From Taeniopygia guttata (taxonomy: Eukaryota > Chordata > Aves > Passeriformes > Estrildidae), in contig NC_133030.1 in NCBI RefSeq assembly GCF_048771995.1, forward strand, positions 59,676,001 through 59,740,000: a DNA stretch of 64,000 bases, in the 5' to 3' direction. Position 1 is the stretch's first letter, and the number at the start of each line of letters is the position of its first letter. Made by a program: the position numbers and the translations under genes. The notes under the pieces were generated by a model. The model saw only the letters and a list, made by a program, of their open reading frames with translations, did no database searches and had not been told where the DNA came from. Below, piece after piece: positions 59,198 to 64,000 of this stretch.

Positions 59198-61344
59198 CAT
59201 CTTATAAAATTTTACTAATGTTCTACTTCATAAACTTCCAGACAAATAAGGCTGCACAATTTAGGTAGTCAGTAAAATCTAGCAGCCAAAGAGAAGGAAC
59301 ATATAAAAAAAAAAAAGGATAGGTGGACTATTGTTGCCCAAGTCCTGTCAAACACTGTTTAGCTCCTTCATCTCTGCTCATGGGTGTCCCCAGCCACCTC
59401 CCAGGGAGAGGGACATATGCTTTTATGCTCTTCAAAGCAGGCTAAGTGCACTTTATGGTCAAATGTCATGAGGCTGGGGGAGAGAGGTGGGTGGAAATGG
59501 CTTTGAGCACCTCCATGTGCTCCCACTTCATTTGGAGTAACAAGAGTGGCTCCAACTGCAGTTAGAGCAGTTTTGGGGCAGGGCTAAGGCAGCCTCCAGC
59601 AGCCCTAAGGGGAAGAAGCAGGAGGTGATGCTTCCTCAGACTCAATCCCTGCCTTGCTTGCTCTCCTACCCAAGAAGGGATGGGTGTTTTTTACAGATTC
59701 TGGTTCTCCCTGCTGTGACTGGTTAAATCATGCCCAGCTGATGCTGACAGTGAGGGGCAGAGCAGCTGTAATGTGCAGGGAGCAGGACACAGCAGCTTAT
59801 TTCACTGATTCAAGCACACAGATGACCCTGGGGGAAGGTTCAGCCTTAAATCAGCACATTTCTGCCTTAAGCTAATCCCCTCCCTGCCCAGCATTTCCCA
59901 CTGCAGCAATACCCAACCCCGCTGATGAGGATGCACAGAGCATCCCTCCAGCAGCACGTCTGCTCCACATAAGGTCCCCACACCTGATATGGAACCAAAA
60001 TAGCACCAGGCTGCTGTTCCTGGTCCTGTTTCAGGCTATCCTTCGTGGCCATGGTGCAAGAAGCTGCTGCCTTGGTGCCCAGCAGCTCATGTGTTCACCG
60101 TGTTCCTCTGCCTTTGTGCATGGGCTGTTCCTTGTGCTCTTTGCTGCTCCAGACTGGAAAAGCTCATTCCCTGCAGGGAGCCAGGTAAAATGCCTGAGGA
60201 GGCAGGTAAAATTCCATACAGGGAGGCCACCACCTCATCATTCACTCCCAAACATCCTCCTCTTCAGTGCTGTCCTGAGAATAGCTCCTTGCCACAGCCT
60301 CCTCTGCAGGAACAGTGTTATTTATTCACAGGCGTTGGGTTTGCTCTGATAGTCTTTCTGAATTTATTCTAAAAAGGGTTCTGCCTTGTGGAAGTGCCTG
60401 GCCCTTCCTCCAAAATGGAAGTGAGAAAAGCTCCTTGTGTGTTTTCTGTGCATGGTTAAAAATAGCATCCCAGAACTGTATGGTGGATAAATATGAATGA
60501 GGGAAGAACAAATGTAGTAATCTTCAGAGTCGACAAATGGACAGGTCTGTGTGTCTATCCTGGAGCTTCTAAAATTTCTTTTGTCCCACATTTCATACTC
60601 CTGTCTCTGCTTTCTTCTCTACCTTTCTTTGTCCTTCGTTCCCATGGCTTTGTTTTAATTTTCTTGCATAATTTTTTTTTTTATTTAACTCTTACCCTGC
60701 TCCACCTATTTCTCATCCTTCCTTGCCTCTGCTTTCCATCCTGCTCTACCACACCTCATCTTTTTCTTCTTTCCCAATACTTCTCCCTGCTCTTAGCCAG
60801 TGCTCCCCTTCTCCCTCTTGTCTCCTCTTCCTTTTCACTCTGGGCACTCTTGATCCCCAAGGACAGCCCTGCCCTGGGTTGCCAGCAGAGCCTTTGGCTC
60901 AGGAGCAGGGACGGCAGCCAAAGGGAGGTGTTTTATTGCATCCTGGATGTGCAGACAGAAATCCCTCACTGAAATGGCTGTTCACACTTGTCATCTTGGT
61001 CAGAAATCAGACACAAGATCCTTAAGCCTGCATCTGATGTAGTTAAATGGATGAAAACGTTAGAAATGAAGAGTCTGCCCATATGTTGTGAGTGTCTTAC
61101 AGTGACAGACCTGAATGTTTATCCACATGAAGACCCTTTCACACTTGTACACAGTGTTAAATGGCTTCAGGGTAAGTGGATGCAAGCCAGAGAGGGTATA
61201 AATAGCCTGCTGGAAATGCTCTTCATGCTGTCTGCTCTCCTCAACTTCCCTCATCTTTCCCATTTCCAGATTTTAAAGAAGAAAAATGTTGATTTTTGGG
61301 ATATTTCAGGTCAGTCTGGGAGCTGTGTGGGTCTCAGCAGCTCT

Positions 61345-61401
61345 TTTTGTGTTAAAATCCCATTTTTGGGATAAAATCCCAATTTTGTGTTAAAATCCCA
61401 T
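61345..61401. repeat. 38-base imperfect tandem repeat
   Basis: TTTTGTGTTAAAATCCCAT occurs at 61345 and 61383, with a diverged third form (TTTTGGGATAAAATCCCAA) between them. Confidence 0.8.
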
Positions 61402-63271
61402 GGCTGATGTGAACATCTGTGGGGCTCATGGGCTGTAAGGAAAGAGCCTGGGCCATGCAGCATTTGGATAAAAAGCATCAAATGCTATTTAAAACTTCTT
61501 GGAATCCCTAACTTATTGTAGAAAGCCAATGCCTAAAAAATTAGTTGTGTTTAACCACACAAAGCCACTTTTCCTCTTGGAGGAGGAATTGAATGGAAGG
61601 ATTTAGTTACTTCTGTGTTAGACCATGGGCAGCCTTGTTCTTCCTCCATCCAGCGCTCTCTGTCCATTCCCAGCTCTGTACTAACTTAATTTCATGTATG
61701 CTGAGGAATGTGCACTCTTCTACCATTCAATATCAGGGGGAAAAAAGTGTTTATTGTACTTCTTAGTGAAAAGGAAGTGTTCAGAAAGTTCTACTGAAAA
61801 ATGAGACCTCTGCAGAATCATAATCTAAATTCTTGCCAAAAAAGGAGGGGAAAAGCTCTGAGTTTTAACATGTTTTCTTGAGCTACCAAAAATCCTCATT
61901 GCCTGTATTTAAATTAGAGCATATTTTGTTCACTTCTGGAAACTTTGCTGTGAAGAGGCAGCTTTGGACAAGCTGGGCCCTTCAACATGGGTTCCTTTTG
62001 CTTTTTGCCCTCCACAGTTCTTTGCCACAACTGATGGCACTGAGGAAGACAGGATATGGTAAATCCTGGATCATCTGCTGTTGGGAGCAATGGGAAGTAG
62101 AAAACCACTCAGGCAAAGATGTCTCTTACCCCTGCTGCACAACTCCTTCCAATAGATGGGATCTTGGAACAGCAATTTATATTAATGCTCAATAGGATGT
62201 TGCTATAGCAACTATATGATGTGGTGAATAATTTCATGGGCTTAAATCCAAAATGCTGGGAGCTGAGATGGGTCTGAGCATGATTTAGGACTTTGGTCGT
62301 GTGGGTGCTGTGCTGGAATGATTGGACTTGGGAAAAAGATAGGGTAGAAGATAAAAGATGCTTCTGTGGCTCTGAAGGGAGCTGGACCCTGTTAGGTGCA
62401 GCTGGGGTGGGAGAGTGAAAATCAAGGATGCTCCAGAATCTTCCTTTTGCAGCAATTTGCATGTGCAGACATGAGGGACCCTGATGCACAGCAGTTCCCT
62501 TTTGGTATTAGAAGTTTGTTGTAAACCAGATCTGACATTTAGCTTCAGGTCAAATGAAATTGATTTGACCTAGAATGATTTTTATTGGTTTGTTTTCGTT
62601 TCACGGTAAAAAAAAAAAAAAAATCGTTAAAAAAACCAAACAATCTGTTACAGCTCAGTTCCAAGCAGAATTACTTCCCTTTAATTTCCTCTCTTGCCAA
62701 AATGAAGAGTCTCTTATTTGCCCAGTTTTCATCTGCAGTGCTAAGTTACAAGAGGCAAAATTGGGCTGTTTATGGTGGTGCCAGGAAAAGACATCTGGAA
62801 CCCTGTCAGAGGGCAGAACTGGAATCCATTCCCTCATCCAGATGTGCTGTCATGGGGAGATGGTGCATGGGCACCTCTGTGCTCCCTGTTCCACCCCACT
62901 GCCCTTCTCCATCAAGAAATATACCTTGACATGTAGCCTAATTTTATATATTAACTTCAAGCCACTTTTTCTCCCATCCTCTAAGACTGTGACAAATTCC
63001 CTCCCTTCACTTATACCTTGAGAATATTTATAGCCTGTGATCCTGCTCTTGCCCTCCCTTCCCTCTACTGTGCAATAGAAATTTATGTGTTATTCCCTCC
63101 TCCAAACTGGTCCCTGGTGTCCTGCCCTCCAGTGCTTGTGCCATCAACATCTTCTGTAGCTTCTCTGCAGCTTTGTGTTTGTCCTCCTGAACAGGGAAAA
63201 CAAAGCACAGAAATGCCCAGCTCCTGGGTTTTCCTAAAAATGCTAAAGGACAAGGCACAAACAAATAACGG

Positions 63272-63667
63272 GGGTCTCTTCTGCCTGCCCTGTCCCTCCC
63301 TGTCAGGGACTTTCTGTTTTGCATTGTAGGGTTAGTGCAAGAGCACATGCACTGTATTATTTATATTTATCATTTATTTTATATAAATATTATATATTAT
63401 ATATTATATATTATATATTATATATTATATATTATATATTATATATTATATATTTATTATATATTATATAATATTCTCCTTCCTGCCCTGTCCCTCCCTG
63501 TCAGGGACTTTCTGTTTTGCATTGTAGGGTTAGTGCAAGAGCACATGCACTGTATTATTTATATTTATAATTCATTTTATATAAATATTAAGATATATAA
63601 TATATATAATATTATATATTATATTGTATATATTGTATATGAGATACAATATATAATACATATTTAT
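63272..63667. repeat. 198-base tandem duplication with AT microsatellite
   Basis: CCTGCCCTGTCCCTCCCTGT begins at 63284 and again at 63482. The following roughly 100 bases, through GTTAGTGCAAGAGCACATGC and ACTGTATTATTTATATTTAT, are almost identical. Each unit then runs into a TATAT/ATATTATAT array, which differs between units (regular ATATTATAT in the first, irregular TATAATAT in the second). Confidence 0.92.
63379..63474. repeat. ATATTATAT microsatellite
   Basis: About 95 bases of TATATTA units of period 7, self-complementary and therefore able to form cruciforms. The related second array runs at about 63575-63720. Confidence 0.9.
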
Positions 63668-63720
63668 ATTATTTATTTATATTTAGTAATTACATGTATA
63701 ATTATCATTTCTATTATTTC

Positions 63721-64000
63721 TGTTCATGGGCTGGCTCTGGCCTCCTTTAGTGTCCTGCTGGGTGTTGAGTGGTGCTCAGGCTGCAGCTCTGCACACACAC
63801 TCTCACTCCTGAGGGGAATCTGCATCCCTGGGCACACAGCCACCCACTGATGCATTTGCAGCACCCTGGCTGAGGTTTGTAATGCAATGAATGATTACCA
63901 GCATCTGATACTGCATGTAAACACCTCACTCCAGGACATCTTAGTCTCTTAATTCCCCTGTTATCCCTTTATCCATCTGACTGATATCCTGTATGTACTT
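63721..64000. other. Unique sequence to the window end
   Basis: Nothing recognised. Confidence 0.35.

Larger units (their letters stand above)
52111..63271. other. 11-kb stretch without recognisable transposons or genes
   Basis: Apart from two small tandem repeats, short A runs (59306-59317, 62607-62621) and a T run near 60670, I see nothing here. Frames of 100-160 codons (for example 60493-60972 and 60988-61374) have no domain, and supported splice sites are lacking. It is probably intron or intergenic DNA. Confidence 0.45.

Noticed and set aside
60988..61374. 128-codon plus-strand frame containing a GTAAGT donor-like word at 61171
   Set aside because: No convincing acceptor lies upstream, there is no recognisable domain, and the frame overlaps another open frame in a different register.
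63335..63850. 171-codon Ile/Tyr-rich plus-strand frame
   Set aside because: It runs through the AT microsatellite arrays; composition and repetition explain it.
1..64000. CRISPR arrays, operons, phage or plasmid modules, tRNA and rRNA genes
   Set aside because: No regularly spaced repeats, no tightly packed long frames with ribosome-binding sites, and no RNA-gene core motifs were seen. The content is vertebrate nuclear DNA.

Overview
The window looks like nuclear DNA of a bird, most likely a songbird. Many fragments carry the 3' tail of CR1 LINEs, including the characteristic wording around 'TTCCAACCCAAACCATTCTATGATTCT'-type ends (seen in short pieces). Six solo LTRs are present, and one (48098-48699) matches a passerine ERVL-type LTR that I recognise from memory. 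There is no operon structure, no Shine-Dalgarno pattern and no long conserved ORF. Almost all open frames are chance frames in non-coding DNA.

Layout. 1-4930 is unique sequence. 4931-6016 holds two CR1 pieces. About 6770-7580 is the only CpG island. It contains a strong-Kozak ATG at 7327, an open frame to a consensus splice donor at 7478, and 101 bases later a good polypyrimidine/AG acceptor at 7578 that keeps the frame open to a TGA at 7677-7679. This is the only place where a promoter and first exon can be supported. I do not recognise the gene. If it runs on the + strand, the remaining roughly 56 kb is its intron or downstream intergenic DNA; that is inference.

7680-15342 is unique apart from short homopurine, poly-T and poly-A tracts. 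A minus-strand LTR lies at 15343-15805. It is followed by an 83-base tandem duplication that runs across the 5' junction of a solo LTR (16251-16934). 17859-18018 is an AAAAT repeat. 18019-34140 is unique sequence broken by CR1 pieces of both orientations, one solo LTR (28056-28439) and a collagen-like minisatellite (32097-32310). 34319-34723 is another solo LTR, and 38612-38739 is a long TTTTTC repeat.

42468-43084 and 47057-47816 are two more LTRs of the same broad family as 16251-16934. The second carries an 81-base duplication of its TATA region. The ERVL-type LTR follows at 48098-48699. From 48700 to 63271 there is one CR1 piece and otherwise unique sequence. The window ends in a 198-base tandem duplication containing an AT microsatellite.

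No retroviral gag, pol or env frame, RNA gene, CRISPR array or bacterial-type system was found. The most useful points are the orphan CpG-island exon pair, the set of solo LTRs with readable target-site duplications, and the local duplications that date some of these insertions.
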